Source: Frondihabitans sp. Leaf304 (GTDB lineage: Bacteria > Actinomycetota > Actinomycetes > Actinomycetales > Microbacteriaceae). From it: 64,000 nucleotides of DNA. This document shows positions 1 through 8,202 of the stretch, in pieces (the stretch's first letter is position 1; each line of letters starts with the position of its first letter). The position numbers were made by a program, and so were the translations under genes. The notes beneath the pieces are model-generated. The model ran no database searches. It was not told where the DNA came from and saw nothing but the letters and a program-made list of their open reading frames with translations. Location: the NCBI RefSeq assembly GCF_001423105.1, contig NZ_LMNV01000005.1, forward strand, positions 343,289-407,288, in the 5' to 3' direction.

Positions 1-1
1 A

Positions 2-130
2 GAGGCAAAGGCCGAGCGCTACCCGAACCGTGTCTTCACCGACGACGCGTCGTTCAACGAGGCTGACCTCAGCTTCGTCGACTTCGACTCGTTCTCGAGC
101 GACGACTTCACGCCGGGTACGTACAACTAA
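2..130 (+). CDS. C-terminus of an unidentified protein (5' partial)
   Basis: An open frame enters from the left edge and stops at TAA 128-130, giving the last 42 residues of a protein. The tail is acidic and rich in Phe, Ser and Asp, and ends in PGTYN. I do not recognise the family. A strong hairpin terminator follows 31 bases later, which supports a real gene end here. Codon use (GC-rich third positions) matches the neighbours. Confidence 0.55.
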   Translation, partial: EAKAERYPNRVFTDDASFNEADLSFVDFDSFSSDDFTPGTYN

Positions 131-161
131 ATCCGAACATCGGGTCCAAGGATCCAGGCAC

Positions 162-195
162 GGCCCCGCTGCACTCCGGTGCGGCGGGGCCTTTC
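162..195 (+). terminator. Rho-independent-type hairpin
   Basis: GGCCCCGC at 162-169 pairs with GCGGGGCC at 184-191, followed by a short T run (cttt). It ends the partial gene before it. Confidence 0.75.
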
Positions 196-251
196 CGCGT
201 CCCCCGCCGGGCTCCCTCCGCCCCGCGCCCTGATGCTCTCCGCCCCTGATG

Positions 252-334
252 CAAATTTGAAGGAAAAACCCCCGGCCGGCAACGAAAACATCAGGATCCG
301 GCGGGGTCGCTCCTCGGTTTCTCCTTCGAATTCG
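252..334. repeat. Dispersed palindromic repeat, copy 1
   Basis: Imperfect terminal inverted repeats (about 16 of 19 positions) begin CAAATTTGAAGG at 252 and end with CTCCTTCGAATTCG at 334. The left half is nearly the same as the left half of the element at 42050-42134, so this is a dispersed family and not a chance hairpin. It lies between a terminator and the start of the GNAT gene. Confidence 0.65.
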
Positions 335-367
335 GGTGGGCGCCCCTGACGCGGCAGGATGGACGGC

Positions 368-1405
368 ATGGATCAGGCACCGAAATCCCTCCGCGATCGG
401 GCAGCTGCCCCCGCCACCGTCGACCGGCCGCTCACGCCCGGCGTCACCTGGCGACCGGCTACGGCCCACGAAGCCGCAGCGATCACCGCCCTCGAGCGCG
501 AGGCCGGCGCCGTCGACCACCCCCGCTACGTCGTGACGCTGGAAGAAATGCAGCACGATCTCACGCGCGACGGGGTCGACCTCGACCGCGATTCTCTCGT
601 CGGGTTCGATGAAAACAGCGCGCTCGTCGCATACGCGCTCTCGACCCTCCTCCCGTTCGACGAGGTGACAGGGGTCGCCAAAGTCGTGGTGGATGGGAGC
701 GTCCGTCTCGACCGACGCGGCGAGGGTATCGGGCAGGCTTTGATGCGGTGGCACGAGGCGCGGGGGCGTCAGCAGCTCGCGAGTGTCGAGGGGGCACACC
801 CCGGCTGGCTCATCACCTTCGCAGACGAGGCGGCGACGGACAAGATCGGCCTGCACGAGCAATGGGACTACGAGCTGCGGCGGTGGTGGTTCGAGCTGAC
901 CCGCGCCCTCGACGACGAGATCGGTGACGTGCCGCTGGATCCTGCGCTTCGTCTCGAGCCTTTCACCGCCGCGCTGTCGGAGCGCACGCGCCTCGCTCGC
1001 AACGACGTCTTCCGCGATCACTGGGGATCGCAGGCCACGCCGGCGGCTGACTGGGAGGTCGCTCGGGCATTGCCGACCGCGCGACCCGATCTCTCGTTCG
1101 TCGCCGTTGACCCGGCAACCGACGAGGTCGTGGCATTCGTGCTGTCGAGCGTCAACGAGGAGGAGTGGGCGGCAGCCGGGCACTCCTTCGGCTACATCGA
1201 CTACGTGGGGGTGCGCCGCGGGTGGCGAGGCCGCAAGGTCGCGCAGGCGCTGCTCAACCACACGATGCGCTCCTTTCGCGACGCCGGGCTCTCGCACGCG
1301 ACCCTCGACGTCGATTCCGAGAGCCCGACCGGTGCGACGGGACTCTACGCCGGCCTCGGGTTCACGCCTATCAACCGATCGGTCACTCTGCTCAAAGAGT
1401 TCTAG
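368..1405 (+). CDS. Tandem-domain GNAT N-acetyltransferase
   Basis: The protein (345 aa from this start) has two GNAT folds, like the MshD/Eis-type duplicated acetyltransferases. The first acetyl-CoA loop is in RLDRRGEGIGQALM (about residue 115). The second and better conserved one is in VRRGWRGRKVAQALL (about residue 281), followed by the typical DVDSESPTGATGLYAGLGF segment. The substrate cannot be told from sequence. I prefer ATG 368 because AGGA at 356-359 is well spaced for it; ATG 359 would overlap that site and add three residues. It stands alone between a repeat element and pilB and is probably not part of the pilus locus. Confidence 0.8.
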   Translation: MDQAPKSLRDRAAAPATVDRPLTPGVTWRPATAHEAAAITALEREAGAVDHPRYVVTLEEMQHDLTRDGVDLDRDSLVGFDENSALVAYALSTLLPFDEVTGVAKVVVDGSVRLDRRGEGIGQALMRWHEARGRQQLASVEGAHPGWLITFADEAATDKIGLHEQWDYELRRWWFELTRALDDEIGDVPLDPALRLEPFTAALSERTRLARNDVFRDHWGSQATPAADWEVARALPTARPDLSFVAVDPATDEVVAFVLSSVNEEEWAAAGHSFGYIDYVGVRRGWRGRKVAQALLNHTMRSFRDAGLSHATLDVDSESPTGATGLYAGLGFTPINRSVTLLKEF

Positions 1406-1590
1406 CAGCGGGGCTAACCACCCCAGGATCCGCCGGCTAGACACCGAGAACAGCACGCGCCCCCAACGGGTGCCACTCCGATTGGGACGTGTACCCCGCA
1501 CGGCGATCGGGTGACACTTGCCTGGTCCGCTCCCCATGGCGGGCTCGGTCGCGTGCACCGTTCGCGGCCCCCTGTCCTAGGAGGTTCCGC

Positions 1591-3258
1591 ATGGCGTCGA
1601 TGACCGAGATCCTGATCTTGCACGGTCTTCTGCCGATCGAGCAGCTCGACCTGATGAGCAATCCGGCCGACGAAGAGGCGAGCGTTCGCGACCTCCTGGC
1701 GCGCGGTGTCGTCTCCGAGCTGCAGATCGCGAAGGCGCGCGCTCAGGCGGCAGGCATGTCGTTCGTCGAGCTCGTCGACTACCCGGTCGACCGCAACGCC
1801 GTCACGATGGTCTCCGCCGCGATCGCACGGCGCCACGGTGCGCTGCCGATCTCGATCCAGGGCGGGCTGCTGCTCGTTGCCGTCAGCGATGCCGGCAACG
1901 TCTTCGCCCTCGACGACGTGCGCGCCGCCTCGCGGATGCCCATCGAATGGGTGATGGCGGAGAAGGGCGATCTCAAGACCGCCATCGACCGCTACATCCG
2001 TGCCGACGACGAGCTGAACGACCTCACCTCCACGCTGGAGGAGGAGAACACCGTCCAGAATCAGAGCGCGATGGACATCGCGGGCAGCCCTGACGACGAC
2101 GTGCCGATCGTCCGATTCGTCAACCTGCTGGTCAGCCAGGCGATCACCGACCAGGCCTCCGACATCCACATCGAGCCCGGCGAGAACGAGGTGCGGGTCC
2201 GCTACCGCATCGACGGCGTGCTCCACGAGATGCAGCCGGCCCCCAAGAGCATCCAGAACGGCGTCATCTCGCGCCTCAAGATCATGAGCGAGATCGACAT
2301 CGCCGAGCGTCGCCGCCCGCAGGACGGCCGCATGTCGGTTCGCCACGGCAACCGGCAGATCGACCTCCGCGTGGCGACCCTTCCCACGGTGTGGGGCGAG
2401 AAGGTCGTCATGCGAATCCTCGACAACTCGAACACGTCGATGAGCCTGCGCGACCTCAACATGCTCGAGCGCAACTTCGACGTCTTCGCCGAGTCGTATT
2501 CGAAGCCCTACGGCATGATCCTCGTCACCGGCCCGACCGGATCGGGCAAGTCGACGACGCTATACACGACGCTCAACGCGGTCGCGCGGCCCGAGATCAA
2601 TGTGATCACGGTCGAAGACCCGGTCGAGTACCGCATGCCCGGCATCAACCAGGTGCAGGTCAACCCGAAGGCCGGCCTCACGTTCGCCAGCGCACTGCGC
2701 AGCATTCTCCGCTCCGACCCCGACGTCGTCCTCCTCGGCGAAATCCGCGACCACGAGACCGCGCAGATCGCCATCGAGGCGTCGCTCACCGGTCACCTCG
2801 TGCTCTCCACGCTTCACACGAATGACGCCCCGAGCGCTATCGTCCGATTGACTGAGATGGACATCGAGCCGTTCCTCGTCGGCTCCGCGCTCGACTGCGT
2901 GGTCGCCCAGCGTCTGGCGCGTCGGCTCTGCGACCGGTGCAAGCGCCCCGCCGAGTACACACCGATGCACCTGAATGCGCTCAAGTTCCACATCGACCCC
3001 GATCTCGCGCCGCCGGTCGTGTTCGAGCCCGTCGGCTGCCAGTCGTGCTCCAACACCGGCTACCGCGGCCGCGTCGCCCTTCACGAGGTCATGGCGGTCT
3101 CCGAAGACATCGAGCGCCTCGCCGTCAAACGCGCCTCCAGCGCCGAAATCGCGCGGCTCGCTCAGGAGCAGGGCATGCTCACGCTCCGCCAGGACGGCTG
3201 GGAGAAGGCCAAGCAGGGCCTCACCAGCGTCGAAGAGATCCTCCGCGTCGTGGCCTAG
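1591..3258 (+). CDS. pilB: Type IV pilus extension ATPase PilB
   Basis: A 555-aa GspE/PilB-family hexameric ATPase that powers pilin polymerisation at the cytoplasmic face. It has an N-terminal MshEN-like region. The catalytic half holds Walker A GPTGSGKS (314-321), the DVVLLGEIRD Walker B region near 378, an Asp/His box, and a four-Cys zinc site (C447, C450, C483, C486), which is typical of PilB/GspE and absent from PilT. ATG 1591 has AGGAGG at 1579-1584. The frame stays open to 1489, but the extra residues do not resemble the family. It is the first gene of the pilus locus, followed by pilT 92 bases later. Confidence 0.95.
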   Translation: MASMTEILILHGLLPIEQLDLMSNPADEEASVRDLLARGVVSELQIAKARAQAAGMSFVELVDYPVDRNAVTMVSAAIARRHGALPISIQGGLLLVAVSDAGNVFALDDVRAASRMPIEWVMAEKGDLKTAIDRYIRADDELNDLTSTLEEENTVQNQSAMDIAGSPDDDVPIVRFVNLLVSQAITDQASDIHIEPGENEVRVRYRIDGVLHEMQPAPKSIQNGVISRLKIMSEIDIAERRRPQDGRMSVRHGNRQIDLRVATLPTVWGEKVVMRILDNSNTSMSLRDLNMLERNFDVFAESYSKPYGMILVTGPTGSGKSTTLYTTLNAVARPEINVITVEDPVEYRMPGINQVQVNPKAGLTFASALRSILRSDPDVVLLGEIRDHETAQIAIEASLTGHLVLSTLHTNDAPSAIVRLTEMDIEPFLVGSALDCVVAQRLARRLCDRCKRPAEYTPMHLNALKFHIDPDLAPPVVFEPVGCQSCSNTGYRGRVALHEVMAVSEDIERLAVKRASSAEIARLAQEQGMLTLRQDGWEKAKQGLTSVEEILRVVA

Positions 3259-3350
3259 ACCCCGACACCGCCGTGGCGCGAGCCAGGACGACCCCGACGT
3301 GGCGCTGGGCCACGCACGATCACGATCACCCCCACGAACGGACACCCACG

Positions 3351-4964
3351 ATGAGTGACTCGCTCTACGATCCGCAGACGCCGCCGAACGGCACTTCGCG
3401 TCCCGTGTACTCCCTCGACGACGCCGCCGATGCGGCTCCCGCCGGTGGCTGGACGCCCGCCCCCGTCGGCAGCCGGCGCTGGGCTCGCGAGCAGCCGTCG
3501 TCGCCGCTGTCGCCGGGCGTGACGGCGTTCCCCGACCTGGTCGTTCCGGCGTCCGCCGCGATGCTCGACTCCCGCTCCGCCGGCCTCCCGCCGGCGCCCG
3601 ACTCGCCCCGGGTGTTCGACCTTCCCGCTCCGACCGATGCTCCGGTGTGGCCCACGTCGTCGTTCCCGTCGCCGGCGGCCGTCCCCGCGACGACCCCGTT
3701 CACCCCGGCTCCCGCCGCACCGGTCCACCGCATCGAGAGCGCAGGATCCGCGCCAGCCACCGCAGCATTCGACCCCCTGGGCGCTACCGCCGGCATCGAG
3801 CTCAGCCACCACGCTCGCACCGACGCCGACAAGGAGCTCATCGAGGCTCTCTGCCAGGTCGTGCACCAGGGCGCGTCCGACCTCCACATCACGGTCGACG
3901 CCGCTCCCACCATCCGGGTCGACGGGCACCTCCAGCCGGCCATGTCGCCGGAGCCGTGGGATCGCGCGAAAGTGCAGCAGGCCCTGGCCAGCCTCCTGAC
4001 GGCCGACCGTCAGGATCAATTCGACACCGAGCTCGAGCTCGACTTCGCGTACACGCTCTCGCCCGAGTCGCGGTTCCGCGTGAACTTCTACCAGCAGCGC
4101 GGCGTGCTCGGCGCCGTGTTCCGTCTCATCCCCACCGAGATCAAGACGCTCGACCAGCTCGGCATGGACCCGGTCATCGGCAAGTTCGCCGGTCTGCCCC
4201 GCGGGCTCGTCCTCGTGACCGGACCGACCGGATCCGGAAAGTCGACGACTCTCGCGGCCCTGATCGACCTGGTCAACGAGACGCGTGCCGACCACATCGT
4301 CACCGTCGAAGACCCGATCGAATTCATGCACACCCACAAGAAGGCCCTGGTCAATCAGCGGGAGGTGGGCGCAGATACGCACAGTTTCGCCAATGCGCTC
4401 AAGCACGTGCTGCGCCAGGATCCTGATGTCATCCTCATCGGCGAGCTCCGCGACCTCGAGACCATCTCGGTCGCGTTGACCGCCGCCGAGACCGGCCACC
4501 TCGTCTTCGCGACCCTGCACACGCAGGATGCTGCGCAGACCATCGACCGCGTCATCGACGTGTTCCCGCCGCACCAGCAGGATCAGGTGCGGACGCAGCT
4601 CGCCGCCACCCTGCGCGGCGTCGTCTGCCAGACCCTCGTTCCGCGTGCCACGGGTCGCGGGCGCATCGTGGCCACCGAGATCATGATGATGACGCCGGCT
4701 GTCGGCAACCTCATCCGCGAGGGCAAGACGTACCAGATCTCGTCGTCGATGCAGGCCGGCCGCGAACTCGGAATGCACACCATGGACCAGGATCTCGCCG
4801 ACCTGGTCAACACCGGAAAGATCACGCTCAAGGCGGCCATGGAGAAGGTGCACGACGAAGAGGGCTTCCACCGCCTCGTCACGCGCACCGACACCGGCGC
4901 CGGCACGGGCATGGACGCCGGCGGCATCGATTTCGGTGACGCCTTCTCGAGGAGTGAGCACTGA
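3351..4964 (+). CDS. pilT: Type IV pilus retraction ATPase PilT with long N-terminal extension
   Basis: A 537-aa protein, where canonical PilT is about 350 aa. The first 150 or so residues are a Pro/Ala/Ser-rich low-complexity segment, and the PilT core starts near DKELIEALCQVVHQGASDLH. The core has Walker A GPTGSGKS at 291, the HVLRQDPDVILIGELRD Walker B region, and the C-terminal AIRExK-equivalent region LIREGKTYQI. It should depolymerise pili. The stop overlaps the pilC start (TGATG), so the two are translationally coupled. No strong ribosome site precedes ATG 3351, so the exact start is less certain than the function. Confidence 0.93.
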   Translation: MSDSLYDPQTPPNGTSRPVYSLDDAADAAPAGGWTPAPVGSRRWAREQPSSPLSPGVTAFPDLVVPASAAMLDSRSAGLPPAPDSPRVFDLPAPTDAPVWPTSSFPSPAAVPATTPFTPAPAAPVHRIESAGSAPATAAFDPLGATAGIELSHHARTDADKELIEALCQVVHQGASDLHITVDAAPTIRVDGHLQPAMSPEPWDRAKVQQALASLLTADRQDQFDTELELDFAYTLSPESRFRVNFYQQRGVLGAVFRLIPTEIKTLDQLGMDPVIGKFAGLPRGLVLVTGPTGSGKSTTLAALIDLVNETRADHIVTVEDPIEFMHTHKKALVNQREVGADTHSFANALKHVLRQDPDVILIGELRDLETISVALTAAETGHLVFATLHTQDAAQTIDRVIDVFPPHQQDQVRTQLAATLRGVVCQTLVPRATGRGRIVATEIMMMTPAVGNLIREGKTYQISSSMQAGRELGMHTMDQDLADLVNTGKITLKAAMEKVHDEEGFHRLVTRTDTGAGTGMDAGGIDFGDAFSRSEH

Positions 4965-6190
4965 TGGCCGCCAGTCTGACCTACGCCTACCGGGGGCGCG
5001 ATTCCGCCGGCAAGGTCGTCAAGGGGAAGGTCGAGGCCTCGAGCGAGGGCGCGGTCGTCTCGCGCCTCCGCACCATGGGCGTCGCGCCGATCGCGATCTC
5101 GGAGTCGAGCAGCACGGGTCTCCAGCGCGAGATCTCGATCCCCGGCTTCTCGAAGGGCGTCAAGCTCAAAGACCTCGCGATCATGAGCCGCCAGATGTCG
5201 ACGATGATCTCGTCGGGTCTGTCGCTGCTGCGCACCCTCTCGATCCTCTCCGAGCAGACCGAGAACGAGAAGCTCGCCAAGATCCTCACCGAGGTGCGCG
5301 AGGACGTCGAGACCGGTGTGTCGTTTTCCGACGCCATCGGCAAGCACGCGCAGTACCTCCCGCCGATCATGATCAACATGGTCCGCGCCGGTGAGACGGG
5401 CGGGTTCCTCGACTCGGCCCTTGACTCGCTCGCGACGAACTTCGAGAAGGAGGTCAAGCTGACCGGCACCATCAAGTCGGCGATGACCTACCCGGTCGTC
5501 GTGCTGGCGATGTCGATCATCGCCGTCATCGTGATGCTGACGTTCATCGTGCCGATCTTCAGCAGCATGTTCGCGTCGCTCGGGGGCAAGCTTCCCCTGC
5601 CGACTCAGCTGCTCGTCTACGCCTCGCATGCGATGGTCTACGTCGTTCCCATCGGGGCTGTCGCTCTCCTCGCCTTCTCGGCCTGGTGGCGCGTCAACAA
5701 GAACACCGAGAAGGTCCGTAGCGTCGTCGACCCGCTCAAGCTCAAGCTGCCGGTCTTCGGCCCGCTGATCCGCAAGATCGCCATCGCACGTTTCAGCCGC
5801 AACTTCTCGAACATGATCGGCGCCGGTGTGCCGATCCTGACCGCCCTCCGCATCGTGGGGGAGGTCTCGGGCAACTACGTGCTGCAGAAGGCCCTCGTCA
5901 CGGTGGCCGAGTCGGTGCGCCAGGGCGAGTCGATCGCCGTGCCGCTGTCGGAGGCCGGTGTGTTCCCCGCGATGGTCACGCAGATGATCTCGGTCGGAGA
6001 AGACGCAGGATCCCTCGAAACCATGCTCGAGAAGATCGCGCTCTTCTACGACGCCGAAGTGCAGGCGACGACCGAGGCGCTCACGTCCCTCATCGAGCCG
6101 CTCCTGATCGCCTTCCTCGGCGTCGTGGTCGGCGGCATGATCGTCGCCCTCTACCTGCCGATCTTCCAGATCACGTCGCTGATCCACTGA
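4964..6190 (+). CDS. pilC: Type IV pilus inner-membrane platform protein PilC
   Basis: A 408-aa GspF/PilC-family polytopic membrane protein that couples the PilB/PilT motors to the pilus fibre. Two GspF domains are visible (roughly residues 65-190 and 270-395), each opening with a conserved LSRQMSTMISSGL-like or FSRNFSNMIGAGV-like segment. Hydrophobic stretches lie near 168-190, 212-235 and 378-402. Its ATG overlaps the pilT stop by one base. Length and architecture are normal for the family. Confidence 0.95.
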   Translation: MAASLTYAYRGRDSAGKVVKGKVEASSEGAVVSRLRTMGVAPIAISESSSTGLQREISIPGFSKGVKLKDLAIMSRQMSTMISSGLSLLRTLSILSEQTENEKLAKILTEVREDVETGVSFSDAIGKHAQYLPPIMINMVRAGETGGFLDSALDSLATNFEKEVKLTGTIKSAMTYPVVVLAMSIIAVIVMLTFIVPIFSSMFASLGGKLPLPTQLLVYASHAMVYVVPIGAVALLAFSAWWRVNKNTEKVRSVVDPLKLKLPVFGPLIRKIAIARFSRNFSNMIGAGVPILTALRIVGEVSGNYVLQKALVTVAESVRQGESIAVPLSEAGVFPAMVTQMISVGEDAGSLETMLEKIALFYDAEVQATTEALTSLIEPLLIAFLGVVVGGMIVALYLPIFQITSLIH

Positions 6191-6231
6191 GCTCGGCTCG
6201 CCCCCTCACCCGCCACCCGAACGGACCCTTT

Positions 6232-6714
6232 GTGACCACGCTCCTCACCGCCCTCCAGCGGCGCCGAAAAACAGTGCTTCAGGATCCCGACCGAGGTTTC
6301 ACGCTCATCGAGCTCTTGGTCGTCGTGATCATCATCGGCATCCTCGCCGCCATCGCGATTCCCGTGTACCTCGGCGTGCAGAACAACGCGAAGGACTCCG
6401 GTGTTCAGTCGGACCTCGCCAACCTGAAGACGGCTGCGGTGAGCATCCAGACGAGCAACGGTTCGGCGCTGGCCGCGGCCAAGACGACCTGGACTTCCAC
6501 GGCGGCGTTCGACACCACCACCAGTCAGGCCGGGGCGACACTCGGGTCCAGCACGACGAGCCTGACCTTCTACCCGAACGGCACGAGCTACTGCCTCCTC
6601 GGAATCTCGAAGTCGGGCAAGAGTTTCGCGGCGACCGATTTGCTCGGAGTCGCCAAGGGCTCCTGCACGACCGCCGGCCTGTTCTCGACGACGAATGTCA
6701 CCTCCGCGCCCTGA
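6232..6714 (+). CDS. pilA: Type IV pilin PilA1
   Basis: A 160-aa prepilin with a 22-residue basic leader, then the class III cleavage site G22/F23 in RGFTLIELLVV with Glu at +5, followed by the hydrophobic helix to about residue 50. Two Cys in the C-terminal third (SYCLLG and KGSCTT) could form the pilin D-loop. The GTG start follows pilC by 41 bases with a weak ribosome site, so it may be read from the pilBTC transcript, unlike the next two pilins. Its leader (MTTLLTALQRRRK) differs from the leader shared by PilA2 and PilA3. Confidence 0.9.
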   Translation: MTTLLTALQRRRKTVLQDPDRGFTLIELLVVVIIIGILAAIAIPVYLGVQNNAKDSGVQSDLANLKTAAVSIQTSNGSALAAAKTTWTSTAAFDTTTSQAGATLGSSTTSLTFYPNGTSYCLLGISKSGKSFAATDLLGVAKGSCTTAGLFSTTNVTSAP

Positions 6715-6738
6715 CCCATCAGGTGAAAGCTGCTCAAG

Positions 6739-6773
6739 CCTCGGTGCCCCACGGGGTGCCGAGGTTTTTCTTT
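6739..6773 (+). terminator. Terminator after pilA1
   Basis: CCTCGG 6739-6744 pairs with CCGAGG 6759-6764, with a GC-rich inner helix, followed by TTTTTCTTT. A classic intrinsic terminator that ends the pilBTC-pilA1 transcript. Confidence 0.85.
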
Positions 6774-6821
6774 GGCCGCTCACGGTCAACTGGCCCCTGA
6801 TCGGGGGTTCTGTTACCCCTA

Positions 6822-6915
6822 ACTGGGGCCAGGGTTTGCTGAGAAACCCCCCGGATGCGGGATTCTCCCCCCGATCCCGCGCTCGTAGCGTCTATCTCGG
6901 CAGGCAGGGCTTGCC
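6822..6915 (+). promoter_or_regulatory. pilA2 control region, copy 1 of a duplicated module
   Basis: ACTGGGG at 6822, AACCCCCCGGATGCGGGATTCT ending at 6866, a TAGCGT -10-like box at 6886-6891 and the palindrome GGCAGGCAGGGCTTGCC at 6899-6915 all recur upstream of pilA3 with the same internal distances (see 7513-7606). Conserved order and spacing suggest a promoter plus an operator or 5' leader hairpin. The sigma factor is unknown and no consensus -35 is evident. Confidence 0.65.
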
Positions 6916-6952
6916 TCCTCGATCACCCCTCCCTCCCTCGACAGGATTCAAA

Positions 6953-7420
6953 ATGTACGCAGCACTGATGGGCAAGCTCAACGCTCGCCGTAAGAACCTC
7001 ACCCAGGACGCCGACAAGGGCTTCACACTCATCGAGCTCCTGGTCGTCGTGATCATCATCGGCATCCTCGCCGCCATCGCGATCCCCGTGTACCTCGGCG
7101 TGCAGAACAATGCGAAGAGCTCCGCCACGCAGTCCGACCTGACGAACTTCAAGACCGCCGTCGTTAGCCTCCAGACGTCCGGAACAACCGTCTCGACTCT
7201 CGCTGCTACCTACAACTCGACGTCTGACCTGACGTCCGCCCTCACCGGCGCCGGTGCCACTCGCGGATCGAACACGACCACGATCAAGATGATCATGAAC
7301 GGCACCAACGCCTACTGCGTTCAAGGCGACTCGAGCTCGGGTGTCTCGTTTGCCGAGACCGACCAGCTCGGTGTCGCCAAGGGCACCTGCTCGACCGGTG
7401 GAGCCTTCGTCGCCGGCTAA
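6953..7420 (+). CDS. pilA: Type IV pilin PilA2
   Basis: A 155-aa prepilin with a 23-residue leader, cleavage G23/F24 in KGFTLIELLVV and Glu at +5. The mature protein is about 132 aa. Cys pair in AYCVQG and KGTCST near the C-terminus. AGGA at 6943-6946 supports ATG 6953; the upstream open frame is only a continuation. It has its own control region and its own terminator, so its dose can be set apart from the assembly genes. Leader and N-terminal helix are almost the same as PilA3; the globular parts differ. Confidence 0.92.
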   Translation: MYAALMGKLNARRKNLTQDADKGFTLIELLVVVIIIGILAAIAIPVYLGVQNNAKSSATQSDLTNFKTAVVSLQTSGTTVSTLAATYNSTSDLTSALTGAGATRGSNTTTIKMIMNGTNAYCVQGDSSSGVSFAETDQLGVAKGTCSTGGAFVAG

Positions 7421-7444
7421 TCCCTACCTCACTGAGCCATCGAG

Positions 7445-7474
7445 GGGCGGTTCCGCTGATGCGGGACCGCCCTT
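7445..7474 (+). terminator. Terminator after pilA2
   Basis: GGGCGGTTCCGC pairs with GCGGGACCGCCC around a TGAT loop, followed by a short TT. Good stem, weak T run. Confidence 0.65.
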
Positions 7475-7512
7475 GCGGGTTATCACGAGGGCGGCTCTCG
7501 GGGTTGCCCCGG

Positions 7513-7606
7513 ACTGGGGTCAGGAAATCGGGCCGAACCCCCCGGACGCGGGATTCTGTACCCCTTCCCCCGCAAATAGCGTCAGTAGTGGCAGGCCGAG
7601 CTTGCC
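7513..7606 (+). promoter_or_regulatory. pilA3 control region, copy 2 of the duplicated module
   Basis: ACTGGGG at 7513, AACCCCCCGGACGCGGGATTCT ending at 7557, TAGCGT at 7577-7582 and GGCAGGCCGAGCTTGCC at 7590-7606. The distances between blocks (19 nt from GATTCT to TAGCGT, 7 nt from TAGCGT to the palindrome) are exactly those of copy 1, while the bases between have diverged. Confidence 0.65.
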
Positions 7607-7647
7607 GCCACCCCTCCCACTCCCTTCATCTCCGACAGGACGAGAAC

Positions 7648-8112
7648 ATGTACGCAACACTCATGGGCAAGCTCAACGCTCGCCGTAAGAACCTCACGCA
7701 GGATGGCGACAAGGGCTTCACGCTCATCGAGCTCCTCGTCGTCGTCATCATCATCGGCATCCTCGCCGCGATCGCCATCCCGGTGTACCTCGGCGTACAG
7801 AACAACGCCAAGGCTTCCGCCACGCAGTCGGATCTGACCAACGCGAAGACTGCCGTCATCTCGATCCAGACGACGAGCGGCAGCCTTCCTGCCTCGACGA
7901 CAGACCTGAGCGGTGTCACCAACATCAGCGACGCGGGATTCACCAAAGGGACGAACACCGGCACCATCACGTTGAAGACAACCGGAACAGCTTTCTGCGT
8001 GTCCGCTTGGAGCGCCTCGGGTGACGTCTACTACGCGACGGATTCGTCCGGAGTGACGAAGCTGAGCGGCACCATCCCCACAACCTGCACGAGCCCCACC
8101 GTCAAGCCGTAA
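7648..8112 (+). CDS. pilA: Type IV pilin PilA3
   Basis: A 154-aa prepilin, paralogue of PilA2, with the same 23-residue leader pattern (MYATLMGKLNARRKNLTQD), cleavage G23/F24 and Glu at +5. Two Cys lie in AFCVSA and TTCTSP near the end, with a longer loop between them than in PilA1 and PilA2. AGGA at 7637-7640 supports ATG 7648. It is preceded by the second copy of the control module and followed by a hairpin. Major and minor roles among the three pilins cannot be told from sequence. Confidence 0.92.
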   Translation: MYATLMGKLNARRKNLTQDGDKGFTLIELLVVVIIIGILAAIAIPVYLGVQNNAKASATQSDLTNAKTAVISIQTTSGSLPASTTDLSGVTNISDAGFTKGTNTGTITLKTTGTAFCVSAWSASGDVYYATDSSGVTKLSGTIPTTCTSPTVKP

Positions 8113-8123
8113 GAAGCATGCCG

Positions 8124-8155
8124 CGGGGCAGGCGCCCGACACAGCGTCTGCCCCG
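8124..8155 (+). terminator. Hairpin after pilA3
   Basis: CGGGGCAGGCGC (8124-8135) pairs with GCGTCTGCCCCG (8144-8155) with one mismatch or wobble. No T run, so it could also be a stabilising 3' hairpin. Confidence 0.55.
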
Positions 8156-8202
8156 AACCGCCCGAATCCGCCAGCGACGACCACCTCAGGAGGTGACCAC
8201 GA

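Noticed and set aside
1489..1590. A longer PilB starting at 1489
   Set aside because: The extra residues are Arg/Pro-rich and unlike the family, and a strong AGGAGG directly precedes ATG 1591.
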